This document shows, piece by piece, positions 39,893-48,563 of a DNA stretch of 64,000 bases. The stretch's first letter is position 1. Every line of letters starts with the position of its first letter. A program made the translations under genes and the position numbers. The DNA comes from Pseudomonas sp. PDM16 (GTDB taxonomy: Bacteria > Pseudomonadota > Gammaproteobacteria > Pseudomonadales > Pseudomonadaceae), in NCBI RefSeq assembly GCF_014851865.1, contig NZ_JACVAM010000002.1, positions 1,054,001-1,118,000 on the forward strand, given 5' to 3'. A model generated the notes under the pieces. It was not told the origin of the DNA. It ran no database searches and saw only the letters and a list, made by a program, of their open reading frames with translations.

Positions 39893-40744
39893 TCAGGGGT
39901 GGTACCACAGCTCGGTGCGCTGCAGCGGCGTCTCCTCTGGCAGTAGTGGGTTGCTTATCTCGATAATTCGTCGCCTATCCATCTGCGCGGCGTGCAGGTC
40001 TGCGCCGTGGTATTGCTGGAAGAGCTGCTCGAAGGAGCCGTCCGCCAGCGCTACTTCCAATCCCCGACGTACCGTTTCCGCCAGTTGCGGATTGTCGGGC
40101 GAGAAAAAGAAGTACAGGGCGGTGGGGTAGCGCAGAGCCAGGTGCTCATCCAGCGTCAGGTCGTTCCCGCCGGAGTGCTGCAGCTCGCCGCGTACCTCCA
40201 GCACCGCACGGGGGAAGTAGTCGAAGCGACCGGCGCGCAGCATCAGGAACAGGCTCTCGTAGCTGGAGCTGACCTCCACCCTCAGGCCATGGCTACGCAG
40301 GATGCTTGTATCGGGCCAGTCATGTCCCTGGCCGGCACGCCAGCGCGTCAGGTCGGATAGGTCGCGGACATTCGCCAGCAGATGCTGATTGTCGGCACGC
40401 ACCAGGGCTACACGCCAGCCGTACAGGCCCCTATCCAGCGGAATGCGTACGGGCAGCAGGCGTTGTTCGCGTTCGCGGCTGGTCATTGTCCATACCACGT
40501 CCACTGCTTTGCCCTGCTCGAGGTTGAGCAGGGCCCGATCCTGTTCCATGTAATGGTCGGACGGAACGATGCGCGCGTCGCTGCCAGCCTTGTCCAGTGC
40601 GAGCTGCAGCTGCGCAAGCGGATAGGTCGGACGGAAGTCGCCGCCCGGCATTGCGCGAGGGTAACGGACCAGTTCCTGGGCTGCCGGGCAGGGAAGCGCC
40701 ATCAGCAGCAGAGGCAGCAGCCAGGGCAGGCGCCACAATGGCAT
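39893..40744 (-). CDS. Periplasmic solute-binding-like protein, orphan
   Basis: 283 residues with a signal peptide (LPWLLPLLLMALPCPA). The fold resembles SBP family 3: LQLALDKAGSDARIV, LEQGKAVDVVWTMTSREREQ, a hinge near SSYESLFLMLRAGRFDY and an end GLEVALADGSFEQLFQQY. It lacks the usual polar ligand-contact motifs, as in the YfiR-like or sensor-associated members seen in Pseudomonas. No transporter genes are adjacent. ATG 40744 was chosen over an in-frame TTG 9 bp upstream. Its stop is 1 bp beyond the convergent phospholipase-like gene's stop. Confidence 0.75.
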   Translation of the reverse strand: MPLWRLPWLLPLLLMALPCPAAQELVRYPRAMPGGDFRPTYPLAQLQLALDKAGSDARIVPSDHYMEQDRALLNLEQGKAVDVVWTMTSREREQRLLPVRIPLDRGLYGWRVALVRADNQHLLANVRDLSDLTRWRAGQGHDWPDTSILRSHGLRVEVSSSYESLFLMLRAGRFDYFPRAVLEVRGELQHSGGNDLTLDEHLALRYPTALYFFFSPDNPQLAETVRRGLEVALADGSFEQLFQQYHGADLHAAQMDRRRIIEISNPLLPEETPLQRTELWYHP

Positions 40745-40819
40745 CGATTGCAATCCTTCGAATCATGAAACTCATCGTGAGGAGTGGATTATGCCAGCCC
40801 TGAGCCGCTTCGCCGATTC

Positions 40820-41140
40820 TCAAGCCTTTCGGCGCTCGGCGATGATCTCTGGCAGGTCGCTGCGGTGGAGATAGACACGCAGTGGTTCGGAGATATTCAG
40901 GCGCTCGTCGATGCGTTGCTCCAGCAGAAGGCCGAGGCGTTCGCGGCTGAGGGTCATCAGCTCTCCCTTGAGGGGCTGCCAGACGAACTCGGCACATGGC
41001 TGGATGGTGTCCTCGGGCACGTCGAGGCCGAAGGAGTCCTCGCTGAAGCGGACAATGTGATAGCCACTCTTTGCGTTGTATCCAACCAGCCCCTGCAGGG
41101 CATCGGCGGCGGAGCAGATGGCGGACGATGTGATGCTCAT
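40820..41140 (-). CDS. Small hypothetical protein
   Basis: 106 residues, not recognised. AGGAGG lies 6 bp before the ATG, so translation is likely. The sequence is soluble with no signal peptide or membrane helix. Visible features are a polar N-terminus, a central RFSEDSFGLDVPEDT acidic stretch and a leucine-rich amphipathic region (LSRERLGLLLEQRIDERLNISEPLRVYL). Codon use matches neighbours. It is 75 bp upstream of the solute-binding gene on the same strand, so the two may share a transcript. Confidence 0.6.
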   Translation of the reverse strand: MSITSSAICSAADALQGLVGYNAKSGYHIVRFSEDSFGLDVPEDTIQPCAEFVWQPLKGELMTLSRERLGLLLEQRIDERLNISEPLRVYLHRSDLPEIIAERRKA

Positions 41141-41601
41141 GCAAACCTCCTGTGGATGTTTTCGGAGTTCGCACGCCTAGCATGAGTAGTCCACCCTCCC
41201 TGGCGGACGCTCCTGGGGCCGCCGTTCTGGGACGACGTTTCGTTTCCGGCTCTTTTTCTGCCGGTCATCCTAGGGGATGACGGGGCGGCGGTATTGCTCT
41301 GGATCAACGCGACGGTAGCTAGGTAATCGAGAAGCAGTTCTCTCACGGCGCTCGACCGAATGCGACGTGTCGGCGATTTCTAGAGGCGATGTGGATGCTG
41401 CTTCGTGAGGCCGCTAGGTCGTCTAGGCGCAGGCCCGCACAATCTGACGTGGGGGCGGTGTACATACACCCATGGAGACGATGTTTTCGTCGCCACGCTC
41501 GACGGGTAGGTAGTTGAGGTAGCTTGGCAGTGCGGAAGGGAGAGGGAGCAGACGATGCGCCTGGGGACCCGCTCGCGCCAGGGCACGAGCGGGTGGGGCA
41601 C
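41141..41601. other. 461-bp gap without a convincing gene; several hairpins
   Basis: No frame here has a good ribosome-binding site, and the short open frames are Arg/Pro/Ser-rich. The gap holds a perfect 7-bp hairpin GTCATCC-TAGG-GGATGAC (41264-41281) and CCGGC-N9-GCCGG just before it. A 9-bp stem ACCCGCTCG-N10-CGAGCGGGT (41567-41594) directly follows the M48 protease stop and may end that transcript. The rest may be an eroded gene. Confidence 0.4.
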
Positions 41602-42354
41602 TTATTTGCCGGAGGCGATACGCTGACGGATGTGGGCAGCGCGATCGGCTGAGCCCGGGTGCGAGTCGAACATGCTGCTGTCGCCGCCGCCCAGTTTGGC
41701 GAGCTTGTCGAAGGCGCTGGCCAGGCCGTTCAGCGGAATACCACGCTTTTTCAGCAGGTCGAAGGAGAAGTCATCGGCATCGCTTTCCTGGGATTGCGAG
41801 AACTGGGCGTTGACCAGGGCTTCACCCAGCTCACCGAGCTGCGAGCTCGACAGGGCAGCGACAGCGCCATTGCCGGACGAGGCTGCTGCACCACGGGCAA
41901 CGGATGCGGCGTAGGCAGTCTGCATCGCCTTCTTGCTGTGGCCAAGGGCAACGTGGCCCATCTCGTGGCCCAGTACGCCTTCTACTTCGTTGTCGTTCAT
42001 CAGGTCCATCAGGCCGCTGTACACGCGTACACAACCATTGGCCATGGCCCAGGCGTTGACGTCGTCGGTGAGGTAGACCTTGTAGTTGACCGGAGTGCCG
42101 CCGGCATCGCTGCCGAGGTTGGTGGAGATCTTCTTCAGGCGCTGGCTGTATTTGCTGCTGGCTGGAGCGATCTTCGCTTCCGAGTCCATTTGTGCACAGG
42201 CGTCGTCGGCCATTGCCTTGACGTCGGCATCGCTGAGGGTCGCTGCCTGGAAGGCTTGCAGGCCGGTGTTCAGCATGGCGTCTGTGCTCATGTTCTGGCA
42301 ACCCGAAAGCAGGGTGGCAAGCGCGAGAGCAGAAAGGGAGTACTGCAGCTTCAT
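41602..42354 (-). CDS. M48-family metalloprotease lipoprotein
   Basis: 250 residues. The signal peptide ends in lipobox LLSGC (Cys near residue 19), so the protein is lipid-anchored. The M48 zinc motif is HEMGHVALGH, with the third ligand Glu in ESDADDFSFDLL and the late DSHPGSADRAAHI. This resembles LoiP/YcaL-type periplasmic proteases that handle outer-membrane protein quality control. The ATG at 42354 (MKLQYS) begins the signal peptide. It is downstream of the serine-hydrolase gene on the same strand but 120 bp away. Confidence 0.92.
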   Translation of the reverse strand: MKLQYSLSALALATLLSGCQNMSTDAMLNTGLQAFQAATLSDADVKAMADDACAQMDSEAKIAPASSKYSQRLKKISTNLGSDAGGTPVNYKVYLTDDVNAWAMANGCVRVYSGLMDLMNDNEVEGVLGHEMGHVALGHSKKAMQTAYAASVARGAAASSGNGAVAALSSSQLGELGEALVNAQFSQSQESDADDFSFDLLKKRGIPLNGLASAFDKLAKLGGGDSSMFDSHPGSADRAAHIRQRIASGK

Positions 42355-42474
42355 AGCATCGTCCTTACACTTTGGCGTATTGAGTTGGCCGAGAGGCGTC
42401 GGCATCCGGCCGGCCAGTCATTGTCGGCGATATGGCCTGCTGAGGACGTGAAGCGATTCGCACTCCTCGGTCTG

Positions 42475-43356
42475 TCAATGACTCCGTGGTGGCAAGCCCA
42501 GGCTTTCCGAAAGATGTCCTACGGTCTCCGCCTCGGTGGCGGCCGCTTGTCCTCCTCTGCGGAAAACGGCGCAGGTGGCTCGTCGGATGCCGTCGGTAGC
42601 GCCGTACACCGCGACACTACTTCCCGGCCCTGATCCGGTGTGGCCGGCCAGCAACAATCCGCCCGCCACCTCACCCTGCATCAGCCCGAGTCCGTATCCA
42701 GGAACCTGCCATGGGGTGCCGGCGATGGGGCCGCCGAGGACTCTTGCGCAGCGCATCTGCGCAAGCATCCCCTCGGAAAGCAGATGCCCGCTCAGCAAGC
42801 GATCAAGCAGCAGGGCTGCCTGGCCGATGGGGCCGACGAGCAGGCCGTGATAGACCCAGGCCGTGTCGTATCCGGTCATTCCTGGTAGGTCGGTACGCTC
42901 ACGGACGAGCGCGACATCCGTCAGCCCGAGAGGCTTGAACACTCGCTGGTCCAGCGCATGGGCGAGTGGAAGGCCCGACGCGCGCTCGATCAGACGGCAT
43001 ATATACAGGTAGCCGACGTTCGAGTAGCGCCAGCCCTCTCCGGGTGGATAGCGCAGTCGGGTTGCGTCGACGCGCTGCAGCATCTCCTCTGCAGGCCAGG
43101 CGTCATCGCCACGGGCGACGGCGGCATGGTAGTCGGTCAGTTCGTCATAATCGGCCAGGCCGGCCTCGTGACCTAATAGCTGGCGCAGCGTGAAGGGGCC
43201 CTCAGGAACCAGCTCGTCCAGTCCCATACGTCGGTCATCCACCAGCGAGAGTGCCGCCGCCGCGAGCACTGTCTTGGTGAAACTCCACCAAGGCAGGCGA
43301 GGCTCGCTTGGCTCGGATCGCCGAAGGTGACCGTCTATATAGAGGGCGAAGGCCAT
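42475..43356 (-). CDS. Serine hydrolase of the beta-lactamase/class C PBP fold
   Basis: 293 residues without an apparent signal peptide. Motif 1 is SFTK (SxxK, about residues 25-28), motif 2 the YSN in GWRYSNVGYLY, and motif 3 HTGSGPG (HTG in place of KTG). This places it in the beta-lactamase-related serine hydrolase family (esterase/EstB or D-aminopeptidase-like) rather than true beta-lactamases. The short N-terminus and lack of signal suggest a cytosolic enzyme. Substrate unknown. Confidence 0.85.
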   Translation of the reverse strand: MAFALYIDGHLRRSEPSEPRLPWWSFTKTVLAAAALSLVDDRRMGLDELVPEGPFTLRQLLGHEAGLADYDELTDYHAAVARGDDAWPAEEMLQRVDATRLRYPPGEGWRYSNVGYLYICRLIERASGLPLAHALDQRVFKPLGLTDVALVRERTDLPGMTGYDTAWVYHGLLVGPIGQAALLLDRLLSGHLLSEGMLAQMRCARVLGGPIAGTPWQVPGYGLGLMQGEVAGGLLLAGHTGSGPGSSVAVYGATDGIRRATCAVFRRGGQAAATEAETVGHLSESLGLPPRSH

Positions 43357-43415
43357 GATGGCTCCTGGGGGGAGCGAGCAGTGGATCGATCACCTCTGCT
43401 CATGCCGCCCGCTTA

Positions 43416-44759
43416 TTACCTGCGCGCCTGTTTCAGCGTCTCGGCGATCATGAAGGCCAGCTCCAGCGACTGGTCGGCGTTCATGCGTGGGTCGCAGTGG
43501 GTATGGTATCGGTCCGACAGGCCGTCTTCGGTGATCGGTCGCGAACCGCCGATGCACTCGGTGACGTTCTGCCCGGTCATCTCGATGTGGATGCCGCCGG
43601 CGTGGGTACCCTCGGCGCGGTGCACCTGGAAGAACTGCTTCACCTCGGAGAGGATCTGCGCGAAGTCGCGAGTCTTGTAGCCGCTGGAGGCCTTGATGGT
43701 GTTGCCGTGCATGGGGTCGGAACTCCACAGCACCTGGCGACCTTCCTCCTTCACCTTGCGCAGCAGGCGCGGGAAGTTGGCTTCGACCTTTTCGGCGCCC
43801 ATGCGCACGATCAGGTTGAGGCGGCCCGGATCGTTGTCCGGGTTGAGCACGTCGATCAGGCGGATCAGCTCGTCCGGGTCCATGCTCGGGCCGACCTTGA
43901 CCCCGATGGGGTTCTCGATGCCGCGCATGAACTCGACGTGGGCGCCGTCCAGCTGGCGGGTGCGGTCGCCGATCCACAGCATGTGCGCGGAGCAGTCGTA
44001 CCAGCGCCCGGTAAGGCTGTCCTGGCGCACGAAGGCCTGCTCGTAGTTCAGCAGCAGCGCCTCGTGGGCAGTAAAGAAGCTGACTTCGCGCAGCTGCGGC
44101 GCACTGTCCATGCCAACCGCGCGCATAAAGGCGAGGGTCTCGTCGATACGGTTGGCCAACTGGTGGTACTTCTCGCTCAGGGCGGAATTGGCGATAAAGT
44201 CCAGGTTCCACTGGTGCACCTGGTGCACGTCGGCGAAGCCGCCCTGGGCGAAGGCGCGCAGCAGGTTGAGGCTGGCGGTGGCCTGGTGGTAGGCCTGCAG
44301 CAGGCGGTCCGGGTCCGGCACGCGGCTAACGGCGTCAAAGCCGATGCCGTTGACGATGTCGCCGCGATAGGCCGGCAGGGTCACGCCATCGACGGTCTCG
44401 CTGCCGGAAGAGCGCGGCTTGGCGAACTGGCCGGCCATCCGCCCAACCTTTACTACCGGGCAGCCGGCGGCGAAGGTCATGACGATGGCCATCTGCAGCA
44501 TCACCTTGAAGGTGTCGCGGATCTTCGCCGCGCTGAATTCGGCGAAGCTCTCGGCGCAGTCGCCGCCCTGCAGCAGGAAGGCACGACCCTGGGTGACCTC
44601 GGCGAACTGGCGGCGCAGCTCACGGGCCTCGCCGGCGAACACCAGCGGCGGGTAGCCGGCCAGGGTCTGCTCCACGCGGGCCAGGTGGGCGGCATCGGGG
44701 TATTCGGGTTGCTGCTGGATGGGGTGCTTTCTCCAGCTTTCGGGGCTCCAGGCGTGCAT
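43416..44759 (-). CDS. Class II 3-deoxy-D-arabino-heptulosonate 7-phosphate (DAHP) synthase
   Basis: 447 residues, the length of plant/Mycobacterium-type (type II) DAHP synthases. Hallmarks are the metal-ligand Cys in [14 protein letters not shown], the conserved [37 protein letters not shown] and [25 protein letters not shown]. It condenses PEP and erythrose-4-phosphate, the first step of the shikimate pathway. It stands alone, with no phenazine or other secondary-metabolite genes nearby, so it is probably the housekeeping type II enzyme. Confidence 0.96.
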   Translation of the reverse strand: MHAWSPESWRKHPIQQQPEYPDAAHLARVEQTLAGYPPLVFAGEARELRRQFAEVTQGRAFLLQGGDCAESFAEFSAAKIRDTFKVMLQMAIVMTFAAGCPVVKVGRMAGQFAKPRSSGSETVDGVTLPAYRGDIVNGIGFDAVSRVPDPDRLLQAYHQATASLNLLRAFAQGGFADVHQVHQWNLDFIANSALSEKYHQLANRIDETLAFMRAVGMDSAPQLREVSFFTAHEALLLNYEQAFVRQDSLTGRWYDCSAHMLWIGDRTRQLDGAHVEFMRGIENPIGVKVGPSMDPDELIRLIDVLNPDNDPGRLNLIVRMGAEKVEANFPRLLRKVKEEGRQVLWSSDPMHGNTIKASSGYKTRDFAQILSEVKQFFQVHRAEGTHAGGIHIEMTGQNVTECIGGSRPITEDGLSDRYHTHCDPRMNADQSLELAFMIAETLKQARR

Positions 44760-45074
44760 CGGACTTCTCGCGGCTAATCGGTTGCCGGCATGTTAACCCC
44801 GCAGGACGCGGCAGGTCAGCCGATAGCTGTGATTGAGCGGATGCATTGAGGACGGAGCATCCGCAGAGGTCAGCCTGCCAACGAATACTTGGCTGCCGAC
44901 AGGGTGACCCCAGCGGATACGTAACGACGCCAGCGGCATCCCGAATACACGGCTGGGATGGCCGCTGGCGTCGCCCCGGCTGGGCCGGGACGCGGCGCTC
45001 TTGCTGGCGCCTGATCTATCGAGGGCTAGCCCTCTATCGAACCCTCACCGATGGGGGAGGCGAGGGATGAATCT
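44760..45074. other. Gene-free region with a cluster of inverted repeats
   Basis: Upstream of the DAHP synthase gene lie four hairpins within about 205 bp. They are GCGGATGC-N12-GCATCCGC (44837-44864); GACGCCAGCGGCAT-N18-ATGGCCGCTGGCGTC (44926-44972, one bulge); CCCGGC-TGG-GCCGGG (44975-44989); and the 14-bp palindrome GAGGGCTAGCCCTC (45021-45034). None is followed by a T-run. No reading frame is convincing. It may be an RNA leader, a repeat cluster, or the 3' end of the deacylase transcript. Confidence 0.5.
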
Positions 45075-46862
45075 TCAGGCGGTCGCCGGCTGGAAGCCGC
45101 GTACCGGCGCCGTGCGTGGCTGTACATCGCGGCCTTGCAGGAAGCGCCCGTAGCCCTGGGCCTTGCCCAGATCGTCCGGGAATTCCTGATCGCGCCGGTA
45201 GGCGATGCGGCCGTTGATCAGGGTGGCGTCCACTGCGGCGTCGTTGCGTTTGACCACCCGCACCAGGCCGAGCACTTCCATCGGTGCCTCGCTCATGTCG
45301 TCCAGCTCATCGGTCAGCCCGGCGGGATTGACGATGACCAGGTCGGCGCGGTCGCCGACGCGGATATAGCCGGCGTCGACGCCGATGAAGTCGGCCAGCT
45401 CGCCACTGCAGCGGCGCACCGCCTGGCCCAGTTCCATGAACGGGGTGCCGGCGATCTGGGCGTCACGCACGTACTTGAGGAAGCGCAGCGGGAAGTTGTA
45501 CTGGGCAATGGAGCGCAGGTGCGCGCCGGAGTCGGCGAAGCCCGGCTGGGTCCAGGGGCTGGACAGCAGTTTGTGCATTACCGGCAGGCGCTGGTTGCCG
45601 TAGCAGGTGGTCCACTTCAGCGCCTCGCGGTACTGGCAGGCCAGCTCGAAGTAGGCGTCCACCGCGTCCAGGCCACGGGCCTGGCCGAGCTGCTTGAAGT
45701 TCTTGCCGACCATTGTTGCGTCCGGGCACTCGGTCACCCAGCAGTCGGAGAAGTCGCGGTGCCACAGGCCCTTGGTCAGCACGGCCTTGACCTGCTTCTT
45801 GAACAGGGCGCGGAACTCCGGCTCCAGTACCTTGGCGTACAGCTCGTCCGGGTCCTTGATGTTGCGCAGGATCTCGCCGGCGCCGAACTCCTCGAAGGCG
45901 TTCACGTTGAGCCCTTCCAGGCGTAGGGTGAACGGTGCCGGCAGGGTCTGCCAGCGGAAGTTGCCGCGCAGCACCTTGTTCGCCAACCAGCCGGAGAAAC
46001 GGGTGAAACGGTGCAGCAGCGGCTGCGACTTGAGATCCAGGGCGGTGAGCATCGAGCACTTCAACGGGGTGCGGAACCAGCCGTGGGCCTGCCAGAGGAA
46101 GGCGAACACGTTGACCTTGGTCACCGCGTTGGGCGCGCCCTGCATCACCGCGCCACGGCGACGGAGGATGGCGAACAGGCGGGAGAATTCCTTCCAACTG
46201 GCAAAGGTCGAGGGCAGTGGGCTGGACCAGGCGCGGTCGCCGTCCATCTTGTCCAGGCGCGTGGTCATCACCGACAGGCCGATGCAGCCGGCGTCCAGCG
46301 CCTCTTCCAGCAGTTGTTCCATGCGCTGCAGTTCGGCCTCGGTCGGCACCACGTTGCTGGTGGCGCGCTCCAGGCCCATCACCGCCACGCGTAGCTCGGA
46401 GTGGCCGAGGAAGGAGCTGACGTTGGGGCCCAGCGCCAGCTGGTCGTAGAAGGCGCGGTAACCGGCGGCATCGCGCCAGGTCTTCTTCTCCTGCAGGATC
46501 GGCAGCACGTATTCGCGCGGCACGGCCTCGACACGAGTGAACAGGTCCGAGCAGTCCTCGGCATCGGCCAGCACCATGCTGATCGAGCAGGAGCCGATGG
46601 TCACGCTGGTCACACCGTGGCGCACGGATTCTTTGAGCGCCGGCGCGGCGATCACCTCGGCGTCGTAGTGCGAGTGGATTTCCAGGAAGCCTGGGGTGAC
46701 CCACTTGCCGGCGGCGTCGAGCACCTCGGCGCCACTTTCATCCAGCGGACTGATGCTGACCGCGTCGACCTTGCCATTGCGGATGCCGATATGGCGCGGC
46801 ACGCCCGGCGCGCCGCTGCCGTCGAAGTACAGGCCGTTCTTGATGATGATGTCGTAGCTCAT
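45075..46862 (-). CDS. N-acyl-D-amino-acid deacylase-like amidohydrolase
   Basis: 595 residues. The amidohydrolase-superfamily metal motif is FLEIHSHYDAE (His-x-His, about residues 61-65), with SFLGHSELR and the late Asp region PGFADSGAHLRSIAQYN. IIIKNGLYFDGSGAP at the start and GDRADLVIVNPAGL near the end are typical of D-aminoacylase/Amidohydrolase_3 (AAC) proteins. It probably hydrolyses an N-acyl or cyclic amide in the cytosol. It is monocistronic or ends at the palindromic region beyond its stop. Confidence 0.88.
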   Translation of the reverse strand: MSYDIIIKNGLYFDGSGAPGVPRHIGIRNGKVDAVSISPLDESGAEVLDAAGKWVTPGFLEIHSHYDAEVIAAPALKESVRHGVTSVTIGSCSISMVLADAEDCSDLFTRVEAVPREYVLPILQEKKTWRDAAGYRAFYDQLALGPNVSSFLGHSELRVAVMGLERATSNVVPTEAELQRMEQLLEEALDAGCIGLSVMTTRLDKMDGDRAWSSPLPSTFASWKEFSRLFAILRRRGAVMQGAPNAVTKVNVFAFLWQAHGWFRTPLKCSMLTALDLKSQPLLHRFTRFSGWLANKVLRGNFRWQTLPAPFTLRLEGLNVNAFEEFGAGEILRNIKDPDELYAKVLEPEFRALFKKQVKAVLTKGLWHRDFSDCWVTECPDATMVGKNFKQLGQARGLDAVDAYFELACQYREALKWTTCYGNQRLPVMHKLLSSPWTQPGFADSGAHLRSIAQYNFPLRFLKYVRDAQIAGTPFMELGQAVRRCSGELADFIGVDAGYIRVGDRADLVIVNPAGLTDELDDMSEAPMEVLGLVRVVKRNDAAVDATLINGRIAYRRDQEFPDDLGKAQGYGRFLQGRDVQPRTAPVRGFQPATA

Positions 46863-46881
46863 ACCAGGCTCCAGGGGGCTG

Positions 46882-47021
46882 TAGGCCGTTGAAAAACTAC
46901 CTGCGTTGCCATCGCGGCGTTAAAAGCAGGCTCAAAGTGCTCATTTACAGCTCGTAAACTCCGCCTTTTCGCCTGCTTTTGCCTTGCGCTGGCTACCTCG
47001 CTAACGTTTTTCAAGGGCCTA
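46882..47021. mobile_element. MITE/REP-like 140-bp palindromic element
   Basis: The two ends are near-perfect inverted repeats: TAGGCCGTTGAAAAAC at 46882-46897 and, reversed, TAGGCCCTTGAAAAAC from 47021. Between them lie AAAAGCAGGC and its inverted partner GCCTGCTTTTGCC, and a central TTTACAGCTCGTAAA palindrome. Elements with these TTGAAAAAC ends occur dispersed in Pseudomonas genomes (from memory; family name uncertain). The right end supplies the TGA stop of the TSUP transporter gene (47013-47011). Confidence 0.7.
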
Positions 47022-47739
47022 CCAACAGCAGCGTGCCGGTGACCAGCAGCAGGGCGTAGATGGAGATGCGGAAGTGGCGTTCGTCGAAGCGCCTATGCAG
47101 GTGTTCGCCCAGCCATAGGCCGACCAGCAGCAGCGGGGCGTAGGCCAGCACCTGAGGCAGGGCTGGTTGCAGGCGGCCGTCGATCAGGAAGGCGGCGGTC
47201 AGCAGGCTGTTCAGGGTGAACCAGACGCTGACCAGGGTGGCGCGAAAGCGCGCCTTGTCCAGCGTGGTGCCAGCCAGGCCGTAGACAAGCAGCGGCCCGC
47301 CGGAGGCGAACAGGCCATGGCTGAGGCCGGCGCCGAGGGTGAGCAGACGGGTCAGCCACTGCGGGCGTACCGGCAGCGCGGTAGCGTTGCGCAGGCGCCA
47401 CAGCTCGCGCCCGGCGAACCACAGGATCAGCACGCCGAAGCCACGCTTGAGCAGCGCCGCGTCCAGATACGGCAGCAGCAGGTAGCCCAGCGCGGTACCG
47501 GCGACCATGCCCGGCAGGATGGTGCCAAGCAGCAGGCGGCGGTCGATCTGCGCGCGGTGGCGCCACACCAGGTAGCCGGTCATGCCGATGTTCAGTGGCA
47601 CCAGCACTGGCAGCAGCTGTTCGATGGGCAGTAGCAGCGCACCGAGCGACAGTGCGATAACGATGCTGCCAAAGCCGGTGACGGCTTCCAGGGTGTAGGC
47701 GAGCAGAATGAAGGCGCCCAGGGCATAGGAGGCACTCAC
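47011..47739 (-). CDS. TSUP (TauE/SafE)-family membrane transporter
   Basis: 242 residues with about eight hydrophobic helices. Both TSUP half-repeats are recognisable: TLEAVTGFGSIVIALSLGALLLP in the first and GLSHGLFASGGPLLVYGLAG in the second. It exports organosulfonates, sulfite or other small anions across the inner membrane. The start is a GTG whose GTGA overlaps the SDR stop, indicating coupling. The last codons and the TGA fall within the palindromic element beyond 47011. It is the last gene of the FMO operon. Confidence 0.88.
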   Translation of the reverse strand: MSASYALGAFILLAYTLEAVTGFGSIVIALSLGALLLPIEQLLPVLVPLNIGMTGYLVWRHRAQIDRRLLLGTILPGMVAGTALGYLLLPYLDAALLKRGFGVLILWFAGRELWRLRNATALPVRPQWLTRLLTLGAGLSHGLFASGGPLLVYGLAGTTLDKARFRATLVSVWFTLNSLLTAAFLIDGRLQPALPQVLAYAPLLLVGLWLGEHLHRRFDERHFRISIYALLLVTGTLLLVGP

Positions 47740-48563
47740 GGCTGCGGCTCGCCCTGCAACACCACTGCGCGGCTGCCGGGTGGCGGCAGCTCGCCGGCGA
47801 AGCGGCGGCTCATCTGCCGGTAGTACAGGCCCGGGGCGATGCGCCAGAGCAGGCTGGCCAGCCAGCTGCCACGGTCGGGGAACAGGCGCTCGCGGCCGCT
47901 GCGCAGGGCCTTGAGGATTTCCTCGGCCATCCAGCCTGCGCTGCGCACGCTGCCCAGGGTCGAGCGGGCGTGGCCGGCGGGCTTGCCATCGGCGCCCAGG
48001 GCGTTGCGGTCGATGGGGGTGTCGAGGAAGCTCGGGTAGACCATCAGCAGGCCCACACCATCCTGCGCCAGCTCGGCGCGCAGCACCTCGAAGCTCTGCG
48101 CCAGGGCACTCTTCGCTGCGCAGTAACCGGCGCGGCCGAGCACCGGCATCCAACCGGCCATGGAGCCGATGGCAGCGACCTGGCCACGGCTCTCGCGCAG
48201 CAGCTCGGCGGCGGCCAGGGTCAGCTCCAGCGGCGCGTGGTAGTCCACCGCCATCACCTTGCGCAGCACTTCGGGGCGGGTCAGCAGGGTCGGTGAGCGA
48301 TGGGTGATGCCGGCATTGTTGATCAGCAGGTCGAGGCGGCCGAAGACAGTACGGCAGGCGTCGACCAACTGGCGGTGCAGCAGCGGATCGGTGATGTCTC
48401 CGGACAAGGCTTCGACCCGCTCGCTGTTCAGCTCGGCCACCCGCGCGGCCAGGCCGGCGGCGTCGATATCGGTGAGCAGTAGGCTGTCGCCGCGGGCGTG
48501 GCAGGCCTTGGCCAGCTCCCAGCCGAGACCGCTGGCGGCGCCGGTGATCAGAGTGACGTTCAT
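47736..48563 (-). CDS. Short-chain dehydrogenase/reductase
   Basis: 275 residues with SDR motifs TGAASGLG (cofactor loop), NNAGITHRSP, catalytic Ser in AIGSMAG and YxxxK in YCAAKSALAQS. The C-terminal half (WLASLLWRIAPGLYYRQMSRRF) is amphipathic and may touch membranes. NAD(P)-dependent; substrate unknown. It overlaps the BASS gene stop upstream (ATGA) and the TSUP start downstream (GTGA), so translation is coupled across the operon. It may oxidise or reduce a product of the FMO. Confidence 0.9.
   Translation of the reverse strand: MNVTLITGAASGLGWELAKACHARGDSLLLTDIDAAGLAARVAELNSERVEALSGDITDPLLHRQLVDACRTVFGRLDLLINNAGITHRSPTLLTRPEVLRKVMAVDYHAPLELTLAAAELLRESRGQVAAIGSMAGWMPVLGRAGYCAAKSALAQSFEVLRAELAQDGVGLLMVYPSFLDTPIDRNALGADGKPAGHARSTLGSVRSAGWMAEEILKALRSGRERLFPDRGSWLASLLWRIAPGLYYRQMSRRFAGELPPPGSRAVVLQGEPQP

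Noticed and set aside
45021..45034. GAGGGCTAGCCCTC palindrome as a terminator of the deacylase gene
   Set aside because: It has no following T-run on the minus strand, so it was described only as part of the hairpin cluster.
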